Source: Mesorhizobium sp. NZP2298 (GTDB taxonomy: Bacteria > Pseudomonadota > Alphaproteobacteria > Rhizobiales > Rhizobiaceae). From it: 64,000 bases of DNA. The notes below the pieces were generated by a model. That model was given only the letters and a program-made list of their open reading frames with translations, was not told the DNA's origin and searched no databases. Location of the stretch: assembly GCF_013170825.1 (NCBI RefSeq), contig NZ_CP033365.1, forward strand, positions 620,001 through 684,000, written 5' to 3'. The translations under genes and the position numbers were made by a program. Below, one piece after another: positions 30,112 to 39,026 of this stretch (positions within the stretch are counted from its first letter, which is position 1; each line of letters starts with the position of its first letter).

Positions 30112-30795
30112 ATGACGCCTGAACTGGTCATCTTCGACTGCGATGGCGTGCTGGTCGACAGCGAAGCGCTCTCCGTCTCGGCTCTGCTTGGCATGATCGA
30201 ACTCGCCGGCGGCAATATCGGCGTGGATGCCGCCTACGAACACTTCCTCGGCAAGAGCATGAAAAGCGTGCGCGAAATGCTTGGCCGCGATTTCGGCCTG
30301 GAGATCACCGACCAGCACCTTACCGCCATGCGCGTCGACCTGATGCGAAAGTTCCGTGAGGAACTGCAGCCGATCCTAGGCATCAAGGAGATGTTGCCCA
30401 GGCTTGGCCTGCCGTTCTGCGTCGCCTCTTCCGGCACGCTGGAACGCATTCGATACGCGCTCGACGTGACCGGCCTGCTCGGGCTGATGGAGCCGCATCT
30501 GTTCAGCGCCACCATGGTCGCCAAGGGAAAACCGGCGCCCGATCTTTTCCTGCATGCCGCGGCCAGCATGCGGGCCCATCCGCGCAAATGCCTCGTCATC
30601 GAGGACAGTCCGGCCGGCGTCGCGGCGGCGCGCGCGGCCGGCATGCGCGTCTTCGCCTTCACCGGCGGCTCGCATGCCGGCAACCCCGCCTTGAAAGCGC
30701 GGCTTGCGTCGAGTGAACCGGACTTTATATTCGCTGACATGCTGCAATTGCCCGATCTGATTGCAGGCATGGGAGCGAGAGTTAGAGCATCTTGA
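30112..30795 (+). CDS. HAD-superfamily hydrolase (sugar phosphatase type)
   Basis: A 227-residue HAD phosphatase. Motif I is FDCDGVLVDSEA, motif II CVASSGT, motif III KGKPAPDLF and motif IV VIEDSPAGVAAARAAGM. The helical cap lies between motifs I and II. It is similar in type to beta-phosphoglucomutases and to YniC/GPH-like phosphatases, and would act on a sugar or polyol phosphate. Fifteen bp after mtlK and overlapping the kinase gene by 4 bp, it is part of the polyol operon. Confidence 0.9.
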   Translation: MTPELVIFDCDGVLVDSEALSVSALLGMIELAGGNIGVDAAYEHFLGKSMKSVREMLGRDFGLEITDQHLTAMRVDLMRKFREELQPILGIKEMLPRLGLPFCVASSGTLERIRYALDVTGLLGLMEPHLFSATMVAKGKPAPDLFLHAAASMRAHPRKCLVIEDSPAGVAAARAAGMRVFAFTGGSHAGNPALKARLASSEPDFIFADMLQLPDLIAGMGARVRAS

Positions 30796-32378
30796 CGAAA
30801 CAGTTTGTTTGCGCGGTCGATGTCGGCACCGGGAGCGCTCGCGCGGGCATTCTCGACGCCAGTGGTACCTTGCTCGGCCGTGCCGATCGGCCGATCGCCA
30901 TGAACCAGCCAAAACCCGATCATGCCGAGCATGATTCGCGCGATATCTGGTCGGCCGTCTGCGCCGCCGTGCGTGCCGCCCGCGAAAAAGCCGGTGTCGC
31001 GGCGCAAGAAATTGTCGGCATCTCCTTCGATGCCACCTGTTCTCTTGTGGTGCGCGACCGGCAGGGCGATCAGCTCAGCGTTTCGACCACCGGCGACAAG
31101 CGTTGGGACACCATCGTCTGGCTCGACCACCGCGCCATTGCCGAGGCCGACGAATGCACGGCGAGCAGCCACGAGGTGCTCAACTATATTGGCGGCGTGA
31201 TGTCGCCGGAAATGGCAACGCCGAAGCTGATGTGGCTGAAGCGCAACCTGCCAAGGACCTGGAATGAAGCCGGCTATCTATTCGACCTGGCCGACTTCCT
31301 GACCTGGCAGGCGACCGGCTCGCTGGCCCGCTCGCAATGCACGCTGACGGCGAAGTGGACCTATCTGGCGCATGAGGAACGCGCATGGCAGCGCGATTTC
31401 TTCGAAATCGTCGGCCTGGATGACCTTTTCGAGCACGGCAATCTGCCGGAGCGCGCCAGTCCGGTCGGCGCCGACATTGGTCCGCTGACGGCGCAAGCGG
31501 CGGCGGAGCTCGGCCTGACGGAAAGCTGCCGGGTCGGCGCCGGGGTCATCGACGCCTATGCCGGCGCGCTTGGCGTGCTTGGCGGCTTTGCCGGCGATGA
31601 ACAGGATATCGGCCGTCACCTGGCGCTGATCGCCGGCACGTCGAGCTGCGTCATGGCGATGTCGCCCGATCCGCAGCCTTTCGCCGGTGTCTGGGGTCCC
31701 TATTACGGCGCGGCGCTGCCGAAGCTGTGGCTGTCGGAAGGCGGCCAGTCGGCCACCGGCGCCCTGCTTGACCACATCATCCGCTGGCACGGCGCCGGCG
31801 GCGAGCCCGACGCCGCGATGCACGCCAAAATTGCCAGGCGTGTCACCGAACTGCGCGCCGCCGAAGGGGAGAACCTCGCCGCGCGGCTGCATGTGCTGCC
31901 GGACTTCCACGGCAACCGCTCGCCGCTGGCCGATCCGCATGCCGTCGGCGTCGTCAGCGGGCTGACGCTGGATTCCTCCTTCGATAGCCTGTGCAAGCTT
32001 TACTGGCGCACCGCCGTCGGCATCGCGCTCGGCGTGCGTCATGTGCTGGAGGCGCTGAACGAGAACGGCTATCTGATCGACACGCTGCATGTCACCGGCG
32101 GTCACACCAAGAACCCGCTGCTGATGGAGCTCTACGCCGATGCCACCGGTTGCACGGTGGTCGAACCGCTGGCCGACGAGGCGGTACTGCTCGGCACCGG
32201 CATGGTCGCCGCCACCGCCGCCGGGCTGTTTCCCGACCTCAACGCCGCCTGCCTTGCCATGCAGCAGGGCGGCAAGAGGCGTGCCGCCAACCCGGTCGCC
32301 GGCGCCCGCTTCGATCGCGACTACCGGATATTCCTGGAAATGCACCGGCAGCGGCAGGCGCTCGACGCGATACGGTAG
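30792..32378 (+). CDS. FGGY-family carbohydrate kinase, probable D-ribulokinase
   Basis: A 528-residue ASKHA-fold kinase. The N-terminal phosphate-binding segment is AVDVGTGSARAGI, followed by SFDATCSLVV, where residues 82-86 form TCSLV. That motif is described as the signature of the D-ribulokinase (FGGY/YDR109C) subgroup. A conserved DAYAGALGVLGG and the C-terminal HVTGGHTKNPLLMELYADATG match the adenosine-binding side. D-ribulose can arise from ribitol or D-arabinitol, so the operon may serve more polyols than sorbitol and mannitol. The start is the TTG at 30792, overlapping the phosphatase gene by 4 bp. Xylulokinase is an alternative. Confidence 0.85.
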   Translation: MTKQFVCAVDVGTGSARAGILDASGTLLGRADRPIAMNQPKPDHAEHDSRDIWSAVCAAVRAAREKAGVAAQEIVGISFDATCSLVVRDRQGDQLSVSTTGDKRWDTIVWLDHRAIAEADECTASSHEVLNYIGGVMSPEMATPKLMWLKRNLPRTWNEAGYLFDLADFLTWQATGSLARSQCTLTAKWTYLAHEERAWQRDFFEIVGLDDLFEHGNLPERASPVGADIGPLTAQAAAELGLTESCRVGAGVIDAYAGALGVLGGFAGDEQDIGRHLALIAGTSSCVMAMSPDPQPFAGVWGPYYGAALPKLWLSEGGQSATGALLDHIIRWHGAGGEPDAAMHAKIARRVTELRAAEGENLAARLHVLPDFHGNRSPLADPHAVGVVSGLTLDSSFDSLCKLYWRTAVGIALGVRHVLEALNENGYLIDTLHVTGGHTKNPLLMELYADATGCTVVEPLADEAVLLGTGMVAATAAGLFPDLNAACLAMQQGGKRRAANPVAGARFDRDYRIFLEMHRQRQALDAIR

Positions 32379-32386
32379 GCTTTGCA

Positions 32387-33472
32387 CTACTGCTTGCGCA
32401 GCGAGGCGCCCGACGCCGCGTCGAACAGATGGATGCTTTCTTCCTCGAATGTGTAGCGCACAGGGGCGTTCAGCACCGGGCATTCACGTGCCGGAACCAG
32501 CGCGCTGATCTCCTTGCCACCGGAACCGAATGTCACTAGCGCGTCATTGCCGTGGAATTCGATGAGATCGGCCGTGCCTTGCAATATGCCGGCGTCACCG
32601 GCACCGGCCGTCTTCAGGTCCGGAGGCCGGATGCCCAGCACGGCGCGGTCGCCATGCCGCAGATGAAACCCCCGGCCCTCGACCGAAAGAACCGTTCCGG
32701 CACCGGTCAATATCCAGCCATTGCCTGAGCGGCCGACCGTTACCTCGATGAAATTCATGTTCGGCGTGCCGATGAACCCGGCGACGAACATGTTGCCGGG
32801 CCGCCGATAGATTTCCGCCGGAGAACCGATCTGCTCGATGACGCCGTCCTTGAGCAGCACGATGCGGTCGGCCAGCGTCATCGCCTCCAGCTGGTCATGG
32901 GTGACGTAGACGGTGGTGGTCTTCAACGACTGGTGCAGGCGCGCGATCTCGACGCGCATATGGTTGCGCAGCTTGGCGTCGAGATTGGAAAGCGGCTCGT
33001 CGAACAGGAACACTTTTGGTGTCTTGATCATGGCCCGCGCAATCGCCACGCGCTGCTGCTGGCCGCCGGAAAGCTCAGCCGGCTTGCGGCCGAGATAGGG
33101 TTCGAGCCCAAGCGTCCTCGAGACCGCTTCGACCCGCTTGCGAATATCGGCCGCCGGCACCTTCTGGCGCCGCAACCCGAAGGCGATGTTGTCGAAGATC
33201 GTCATGTGCGGATAGAGCGCGTAGTTCTGGAACACCATGGCGATGCCGCGGTCGCCCGGATCGAGATCGTTGACCACCTTGCCGCCGATCGAGACCTCGC
33301 CGCCGCTGATGTCCTCCAGCCCCGCCAGCATGCGCAGCAAGGTCGACTTGCCGCAGCCGGACGGGCCGAGAAACACAACGAATTCGTGCTCTTCAATGCT
33401 GAGATTGAGGTCGCGGATCACCGTGGTGGCGCCATAGGCCTTGTCGACATGGGAGCAAACGATCGCGGACAT
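32387..33472 (-). CDS. CUT1 sugar ABC transporter ATP-binding protein
   Basis: A 361-residue MalK/UgpC-type ATPase: Walker [10 protein letters not shown], signature LSGGQQQR, Walker [13 protein letters not shown], switch VTHDQ and a C-terminal TOBE-type domain (GIRPPDL). It is the last gene of the leftward polyol-type operon, two bp after the dehydrogenase gene. Its 3' end lies 8 bp from the end of the convergent kinase gene. Confidence 0.94.
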   Translation of the reverse strand: MSAIVCSHVDKAYGATTVIRDLNLSIEEHEFVVFLGPSGCGKSTLLRMLAGLEDISGGEVSIGGKVVNDLDPGDRGIAMVFQNYALYPHMTIFDNIAFGLRRQKVPAADIRKRVEAVSRTLGLEPYLGRKPAELSGGQQQRVAIARAMIKTPKVFLFDEPLSNLDAKLRNHMRVEIARLHQSLKTTTVYVTHDQLEAMTLADRIVLLKDGVIEQIGSPAEIYRRPGNMFVAGFIGTPNMNFIEVTVGRSGNGWILTGAGTVLSVEGRGFHLRHGDRAVLGIRPPDLKTAGAGDAGILQGTADLIEFHGNDALVTFGSGGKEISALVPARECPVLNAPVRYTFEEESIHLFDAASGASLRKQ

Positions 33473-33474
33473 GG

Positions 33475-34521
33475 TCAGCCCTTCTCGCCGCTGAGCAGGA
33501 TCTGCAGCTTGACGTCCTGCGGGTTGCCTTCGGCAGCCCGCTCGAATGCCTTGATGCTGTCGGAGAAATCATAGGTGCCGGTGATCAGCGGCTTGAGGTC
33601 GACCTTGCCGGAAGCGATCAGTTGCAAGGCGCGGTCGAAGATGTTGGCATAGCGGAACACCGTCTCGATGCGCACCTCCTTGGAGATCGCAGCCGGCACG
33701 TTGAGGGCGACCGGCTCCACCGGCAGGCCGACCAGCACCACCGCACCGCCCGGCCGCACGATATCGAACAGGCCCGCGAAGGCCTTCGGGCTGCCGCTGG
33801 CCTCGAAGACGATGTCGGCACCCCAATTGCCGGTCGCGGCGGCAACGGCATCGGCCAGCGACTGCTCGCCGATATTGACCGGCACGATGCCGGCATATTG
33901 CGCGGCAATCGCCAGCTTGGGCGCGGAGAAGTCGGAGATCAGCACCTTCGAACAGCCGCCGGCAAGAGCGGCAAGCGCGATCATGATGCCGATCGGGCCG
34001 CAGCCGACGACGACGGCAACATCGCCCGGAACGATCCGGGCACGGCTTGCCGCCTGCATGCCGATGGCGAAGGGTTCGACCATCGCACCCTCGGCGAAAG
34101 AGACATTGTCGGGCAGTTTGTAGGTGAAGGCGGCCGGGTGCACGGCGTAGGGCGCGAGCACGCCATGCACCGGCGGCGTCGCCCAGAAGCGTACGTCCGG
34201 ATCGACATTGTAGATGCCGAGCTTGGTCGCGCGTGACGACAGGTTCGGCACGCCCGGTTCCATGCAGACGCGGTCGCCTACCTTGAACGTCTCGACATTG
34301 GCGCCGATCTCGACAATCGTCCCCGCGGCTTCGTGGCCGAGCACCATCGGCGCGCGCACCACATAGCTGCCGATGGCGCCATGCGTGTAATAGTGCACGT
34401 CGCTGCCGCAGACGCCGACCGTGTGGATGGCTATCCTGACGTCGTCCGGCCCGACATCGAGCGGCAACGCGATCTCGCGCAGCGACAATTCGCCTTTTTT
34501 CTCAAGCACCAGTGCCCGCAT
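33475..34521 (-). CDS. Zinc-type polyol dehydrogenase (xylitol/sorbitol dehydrogenase-like)
   Basis: A 348-residue medium-chain dehydrogenase that would oxidise a polyol with NAD. The catalytic zinc ligands are in [14 protein letters not shown] and LGHEAAG, and the Rossmann motif is [11 protein letters not shown] glutamate and Asp/Ser motif in VEPFAIGM fits the sorbitol/xylitol dehydrogenase branch. The four-cysteine structural zinc loop is absent, with [11 protein letters not shown] in its place, as in many polyol dehydrogenases. The operon context (CUT1 transporter) supports a polyol substrate, but which one is not shown. Confidence 0.9.
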   Translation of the reverse strand: MRALVLEKKGELSLREIALPLDVGPDDVRIAIHTVGVCGSDVHYYTHGAIGSYVVRAPMVLGHEAAGTIVEIGANVETFKVGDRVCMEPGVPNLSSRATKLGIYNVDPDVRFWATPPVHGVLAPYAVHPAAFTYKLPDNVSFAEGAMVEPFAIGMQAASRARIVPGDVAVVVGCGPIGIMIALAALAGGCSKVLISDFSAPKLAIAAQYAGIVPVNIGEQSLADAVAAATGNWGADIVFEASGSPKAFAGLFDIVRPGGAVVLVGLPVEPVALNVPAAISKEVRIETVFRYANIFDRALQLIASGKVDLKPLITGTYDFSDSIKAFERAAEGNPQDVKLQILLSGEKG

Positions 34522-34536
34522 CGGGAAATCCTCACA

Positions 34537-35349
34537 TCAAGTCTTTTTTTGCCGGAAAACGGAATTCAGGAAGCCGCTGAGCACGCCGAGGAACAGCAGC
34601 GGCGGCAGCGACAAGAGCACGACCGAGGCGTTCAGAATGCCCCACGGCACATTCATGCCCTGCTGGGAGAGTTCCGAAGCGACGATCGGCAAGGTCTTGG
34701 CGTTGGAACTCGACAGCATCAGCGCGATCAGGAATTCGTTCCAGACCAGCACGAAGCTGAAGGCGACCGCCCCTGCCAGGGAGCGGGCGGCGACGGGCAG
34801 CGCGATGCGCCAGAACACCGAATAGGCACCGTAGCCGTCGACGAACGCTGCTTCCTCGATCTCCTTCGGCACGCCTTGGAAGGCGGGGATGGCGAGCCAC
34901 ATGATCACCGAGATGGTGAGCAGGCAATAGGTGATGATCAGCGCCGGCAAAGTATCGTAGAGGCCGACCTGCAGCCAGATCACCATCAGCGGGATGGCCA
35001 CCGCGACCGGCGGCAGGAAGCGCAGCGACAGCACGAAGAACTGGATATCGCCGGCCCATCGGTTGGGATAGCGCGCCACCGCATAGGCCGCCGGCAGGCC
35101 GAGCACGACGCCGATCAGCACGGCCGAGCCGCAGGCGACGACCGAGTTGTAGAGCCCTGTGAGCACGCTGTCGCGGCCAAGGATGTAGCTGATGTTGGCC
35201 CATGTCGGCGTGAACACCAGGCGCGGCACGCGGGTGATGATGTCGACATTGTTCTTGAGCGCGTTGAGCGCCGTCCACAGCAGCGGAAACACGGCCAGGA
35301 ATCCAGCCAGGACCAATATCGCCTTGCCGATCAGCCTGCCGGGCTTCAT
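34537..35349 (-). CDS. CUT1 sugar ABC transporter permease (MalG type)
   Basis: A 270-residue inner-membrane permease with six membrane segments. The EAA loop is EAAFVDGYGAYSVFWRIALP (about residues 165-185). The ATG at 35349 overlaps the upstream permease gene by 4 bp. The much longer open frame here is a shadow of that gene. It works with the preceding permease and the ATPase at 32387-33472. Confidence 0.92.
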   Translation of the reverse strand: MKPGRLIGKAILVLAGFLAVFPLLWTALNALKNNVDIITRVPRLVFTPTWANISYILGRDSVLTGLYNSVVACGSAVLIGVVLGLPAAYAVARYPNRWAGDIQFFVLSLRFLPPVAVAIPLMVIWLQVGLYDTLPALIITYCLLTISVIMWLAIPAFQGVPKEIEEAAFVDGYGAYSVFWRIALPVAARSLAGAVAFSFVLVWNEFLIALMLSSSNAKTLPIVASELSQQGMNVPWGILNASVVLLSLPPLLFLGVLSGFLNSVFRQKKT

Positions 35350-36218
35350 GCCTGCACCCGCTTCCACAGCATGGTGAAGGTGATGACGGTGGCGATCATC
35401 ATCAGCACGGCCATGGCCGAGGCGTAGGAGACCTTGCCGGACTCGATGAAGCCTTGCGAAAAGGCGTACATGTCGAGCGTTTCGGTGGCCACGCCGGGCC
35501 CGCCGCGGGTCATCACATAGATCAGGTCGAAGGAGCGCAGCGATTCGATCATCTTGACGAACATCAGGCTGATCAATGGTGCCTTCAGCATCGGCAAGGT
35601 CACATAGGCGTGGATCTGCCAGCGCCTGGCATGGTCGAGCCGTGCAGCCTCGATCGGCTGCGGCGGCAGGGTTTCGAGCAGCTTCAGCACGATGACGGCG
35701 AAGAACAGGCCCCATTGCCAGACATCGACCGACGCAACGGCGAACAACGCCGTCGCCGGCTTCGACAGCGGGTCGAAGATCAGCCCGCCGGTGATGAGCC
35801 TGTAGGGGTAGGTGGCGATGCCGTAGAGCGGATGGTAGGCGAACTTCCAGACGAAGGCGGCAGAGACGCGCGGCAACAGCACCGGGACGATGAACAGCAG
35901 GCAGTAGACATTGCGCAGCCGTGGGCTGGCGACCTCGAACATCAGCACGCCGAGCCCGATCGCCACCACCATCGTCGCGACAACGGTGACGATCTCCCAT
36001 TTCACCGACACCCAGACGGCGTTGAGAAAGCGGCGGTCGAAGAACAGGTCATAAAAGTTCGAAAGCCAGACCCAGGAATAATCGGGCGTGCTCAACTCGC
36101 GATTCTGCAAGGCGATGACGATGGCGTAGAGCGTCGGCACCATCGACAGCACCAGAAGGATGGCGATGGTCGGAACGACGAAGGTGACAGGGAGCGACGT
36201 GCGTCGGGCCATTGGCAT
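35346..36218 (-). CDS. CUT1 sugar ABC transporter permease (MalF type)
   Basis: A 290-residue inner-membrane permease with six membrane segments, the first at about residues 10-32. The EAA-like loop is EAARLDHARRWQIHAYVTLP (about 190-210), where the usual DGA is DHA. It follows the binding-protein gene after a 124-bp gap that contains a strong hairpin, and overlaps the next permease by 4 bp. Confidence 0.92.
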   Translation of the reverse strand: MPMARRTSLPVTFVVPTIAILLVLSMVPTLYAIVIALQNRELSTPDYSWVWLSNFYDLFFDRRFLNAVWVSVKWEIVTVVATMVVAIGLGVLMFEVASPRLRNVYCLLFIVPVLLPRVSAAFVWKFAYHPLYGIATYPYRLITGGLIFDPLSKPATALFAVASVDVWQWGLFFAVIVLKLLETLPPQPIEAARLDHARRWQIHAYVTLPMLKAPLISLMFVKMIESLRSFDLIYVMTRGGPGVATETLDMYAFSQGFIESGKVSYASAMAVLMMIATVITFTMLWKRVQA

Positions 36219-36278
36219 CTATCCTCGCTTGCGTCTCGATCGTGTCGGCATGACTTACTCGTTGGGCAAAGTTCCCGC

Positions 36279-36324
36279 GGCGCGCGGGTCCCGGCATTGC
36301 GGACAATGTCGCGGACCGCGCGCC
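36279..36324 (-). terminator. Long hairpin between binding protein and permease genes
   Basis: GGCGCGCGGGTCC (36279-36291) pairs with GGACCGCGCGCC (36313-36324) with one bulge. An inner CATTG/CAATG stem (36295-36308) lies around a CGGA loop. No U-tract follows. It holds the same place, after the binding-protein gene, as the hairpin at 24835-24865 in the smo operon, so it probably sets differential expression. Confidence 0.65.
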
Positions 36325-36342
36325 ACGGGCGGGAGGATGGCT

Positions 36343-37617
36343 CTATTTCTTCTTCGCCAGATCGTTGGCATAGGCCTCGAGCTCGTTGAGGCCGCCCTTG
36401 ATGTCGGTGCGGGTGCCGGTGACCAGCTCCTCGAGGATGATGCCCCAACGGTCGCCGAGATCCGGCCAGCGCGGATCCTGCCAGAAGTTCACCGCCGTGA
36501 CCTTGCCGGTCTCGGCCAGCGCCTGACCGAGATCGGCGCCATAGATATCGGCGAATTCCTTGCTGGACAGGATGCTGGTGCGGTTCAGCTCGCCGAACTG
36601 GTGGGCATCGAGCCTGCGCTTCTCGTTTTCCTTCGACGTCGCCCAGGCGATGAACAGGCCGGCGCATTTCTTCGAGGCATCATCGGCATTGGCCTTCGCC
36701 GCGATGGCAAGGCCATGGCCGTAACCGCCGCCGGGCAGTGGCGAGGGCGGCGGCAGGAAGCCGATCTTGCCGACCACCTGCGAGGTCTTCGGATCTACCG
36801 CCATGCCCGACAGCGGCGTCGATTCGACGAGGATGGCGACCTGGCCGGAGAGGAAGGCGCCGGTCGATTCATCCCAGCTGCCGGTCTGCGTGCCGGGGGC
36901 CGAATCCTTGAAGAGTTTCAGATAGGTTTCGGTCGCCTTGACGGCGGCGTCCGAATTGAAGACCGGCTTGTCGCCATCAAACCACTGACCGCCATAGGCC
37001 TTGAAGAAGGGCATCCAGCGCCAGACATTGGCGCCCGAACCGCGTGCGCCGCGCAGCGCGATGCCATACATGCCCTTGTCCGGATTGGTGAGCTTCGGCA
37101 CATCGGCGATCAGTTCGTCGAGTGTCTTCGGCGGCTTGATGCCGGCGGCCTCGAGCACGTCCTTGCGGTAGACCATCAGGTCGCCGCCGCCGGTCAGCGG
37201 CGCGAACCAGACCTTGCCGTCATAGGTCGCGACCTTCTGGCGGCCGGGATCGAAGTCGGCATAATCGTAGTCAGCCGGATAATAATCGGTCAGCGGCACG
37301 ATCCATTTCGATGAGGCGAACAGAGCGACATTGGCTTCGTCGACATAGTAGACGTTGTAGTTGCCGACGGTGGACGCATCGGCGCGCGATTTCGCGCGGC
37401 GGTCGTTCTCGTTCAGATAGTCGATCTGGAAGCCGGCGCCGGCAAGCTTCTCGAACTCGGCCTTGGAATCCTCCAGAAGCGTCAGGCCGTCTCTTGGCTG
37501 CGCCAGCACCTTGACCGGCGCCGAGCAGACCGGCGCCTGCGCCAGCGCGATGGTTGATACGGTAGCGGAAAGCATGAAAGCTGCGCCCAAGCCCGCAGCG
37601 AGCCGAATTGGTTTCAT
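36343..37617 (-). CDS. CUT1 sugar ABC transporter substrate-binding protein
   Basis: A 424-residue periplasmic binding protein. The signal peptide is about residues 1-26 (LAAGLGAAFMLSATVSTIALA). The mature protein has the family-1 pattern, with YNVYYVDEANVALFASS, GDLMVYRKDVLEAAGIKPP and GYGHGLAIAAKAN. The substrate is unknown, but the operon's medium-chain polyol dehydrogenase suggests a sugar alcohol. The ATG at 37617 has GGAGGAG. Its promoter lies in the 240-bp gap after the AraC gene (37618-37856). Confidence 0.9.
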   Translation of the reverse strand: MKPIRLAAGLGAAFMLSATVSTIALAQAPVCSAPVKVLAQPRDGLTLLEDSKAEFEKLAGAGFQIDYLNENDRRAKSRADASTVGNYNVYYVDEANVALFASSKWIVPLTDYYPADYDYADFDPGRQKVATYDGKVWFAPLTGGGDLMVYRKDVLEAAGIKPPKTLDELIADVPKLTNPDKGMYGIALRGARGSGANVWRWMPFFKAYGGQWFDGDKPVFNSDAAVKATETYLKLFKDSAPGTQTGSWDESTGAFLSGQVAILVESTPLSGMAVDPKTSQVVGKIGFLPPPSPLPGGGYGHGLAIAAKANADDASKKCAGLFIAWATSKENEKRRLDAHQFGELNRTSILSSKEFADIYGADLGQALAETGKVTAVNFWQDPRWPDLGDRWGIILEELVTGTRTDIKGGLNELEAYANDLAKKK

Positions 37618-37856
37618 TGATTTTCTCCTCCAGGAACACTCGCGGGAAGCGGACATCCTCGGGGTCTGCGATCCTCACCATCGCCCGAGCGACAAGCGAC
37701 CCGTCGCCAAAATGAGGAGTTCAACCGGACCAAGCTAGAAGCCCCGTTGCAGCAAACATGTACTTTTATGCATTGTGCAGCGCAAAAAACGGCACCTCGG
37801 AACAAAGTCCGTCACACGAGTATCGATCGCGTCCAAGCCGTTGATTTAAGTCGTGC

Positions 37857-38774
37857 TTATGCGCGCATCGTCAGCCGTTGCCGCGACAGCTTGCGGTAGG
37901 ACGACGGCGTCATCTTGTGCTTGCGCAGGAAGGCGCGGTTGAAGTTCGAGATGTTCATGTAGCCGACCTGGAAACAGATGTCGGTGATGGCAACATCGGT
38001 ATCCGCCAGCAGCTTGCAGGCCTGCCAGAGCCTGAGCTTGGCAAGGTGGTCGCTGAAGGAGTTGCCGGTGTTCTTCTGGAAGAAGCGTGAAAATGTGCTC
38101 TCCGTCATTCCCCCGAGTTCGGCCACGTCGGGCAACTTCAGATCCTCGGCGAAATGCTGGAACAGATAGGTCAGCGTGCGCTGGATGATGTCGAGCGACG
38201 CGGCATCGAGAACCGGCGAGAAATCCGGCGAAGACAAGAGTTCGTACTCGTCGGTCCTGGCCAGGAGGTCGACCAGTTCGAGGAACAGGCAGAGGCGGGC
38301 GAGCCCATGCACCGTTCCCATCCGCTCCATCAGTTCGGCGCCCTCCAGCGCCGTGCGACCGTGAAAGACCATGCCGCGCAGCGACCGTTCGAGGAACGGC
38401 TCCAGTTCGCGCAGTTCGGGCAACAGGCCCGCCGAGCCGCGCAGCCTCTGCGCATCGAATTGCAGGACGATGTCGCGGCCTTCGATCAGCTCGCCCGGCT
38501 GCACCGCCGTCACCCAGTCATGCGGCAGGCCGCCGCCGACGATGGTGAGGTAGCCAGGCCCGAACTCGCCAATGTGATCGCCAACCAAGACCACGCCGGA
38601 GGATTTCCTGAGCAGATGGATTTCGTATTCCGGATGAAAGTTCCAGACATTGCGCTCCCAGGGGTAGTCGTCGAGCCTCCACAGGAAACTGTCGCTCGCC
38701 TCGGTGACGATATGTTCGAAGGCCGGCGCAGTCCGAAGCGTGGCAACAGGGTTTTTTCGCTGTCTGAACGCCAT
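37857..38774 (-). CDS. AraC-family transcriptional regulator
   Basis: A 305-residue regulator. The N-terminal half is cupin-like and probably the sugar sensor (NFHPEYEIHLLRKSSGVVLVGDHIGEFGPGYLTIVGGGLPHDW). The C-terminal two helix-turn-helix units span about residues 205-300, with LKLPDVAELGGMTESTFSRFF and TDICFQVGYMNISNFNRAFLRKHKMTPSSYRK. It is the first gene on the minus strand ahead of the polyol transporter operon, so it is its likely activator. Start at 38774 after GGGAGGAA. Confidence 0.92.
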   Translation of the reverse strand: MAFRQRKNPVATLRTAPAFEHIVTEASDSFLWRLDDYPWERNVWNFHPEYEIHLLRKSSGVVLVGDHIGEFGPGYLTIVGGGLPHDWVTAVQPGELIEGRDIVLQFDAQRLRGSAGLLPELRELEPFLERSLRGMVFHGRTALEGAELMERMGTVHGLARLCLFLELVDLLARTDEYELLSSPDFSPVLDAASLDIIQRTLTYLFQHFAEDLKLPDVAELGGMTESTFSRFFQKNTGNSFSDHLAKLRLWQACKLLADTDVAITDICFQVGYMNISNFNRAFLRKHKMTPSSYRKLSRQRLTMRA

Positions 38775-39026
38775 CGTTCCTCCCAGGCGGTTCGCTGGCT
38801 GCCGATCTCCGAGGCAATCCGTAACAGCCCGCAGCCAGCAAGGGAACGACGCAACCGCACCCGGGGAATGGCGCTGGCTCAATCGGTACCCGCTCCTCCT
38901 CCCTTGCCTTCATGTCGCATTTCGTTCAATAGACGGCGCAAACGCCGCGAAACCGTTGGTTTTGCCGTTTGACATGCGGCTTCCGGCTTCTTTTGCCGAC
39001 GTGCCGCGCCTGGAAAGAGCGGAACA

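Noticed and set aside
35350..36000. Extended N-terminus for the MalG-type permease
   Set aside because: It lies wholly over the MalF-type permease gene in another frame; the ATG at 35349 gives the normal length and membrane pattern.
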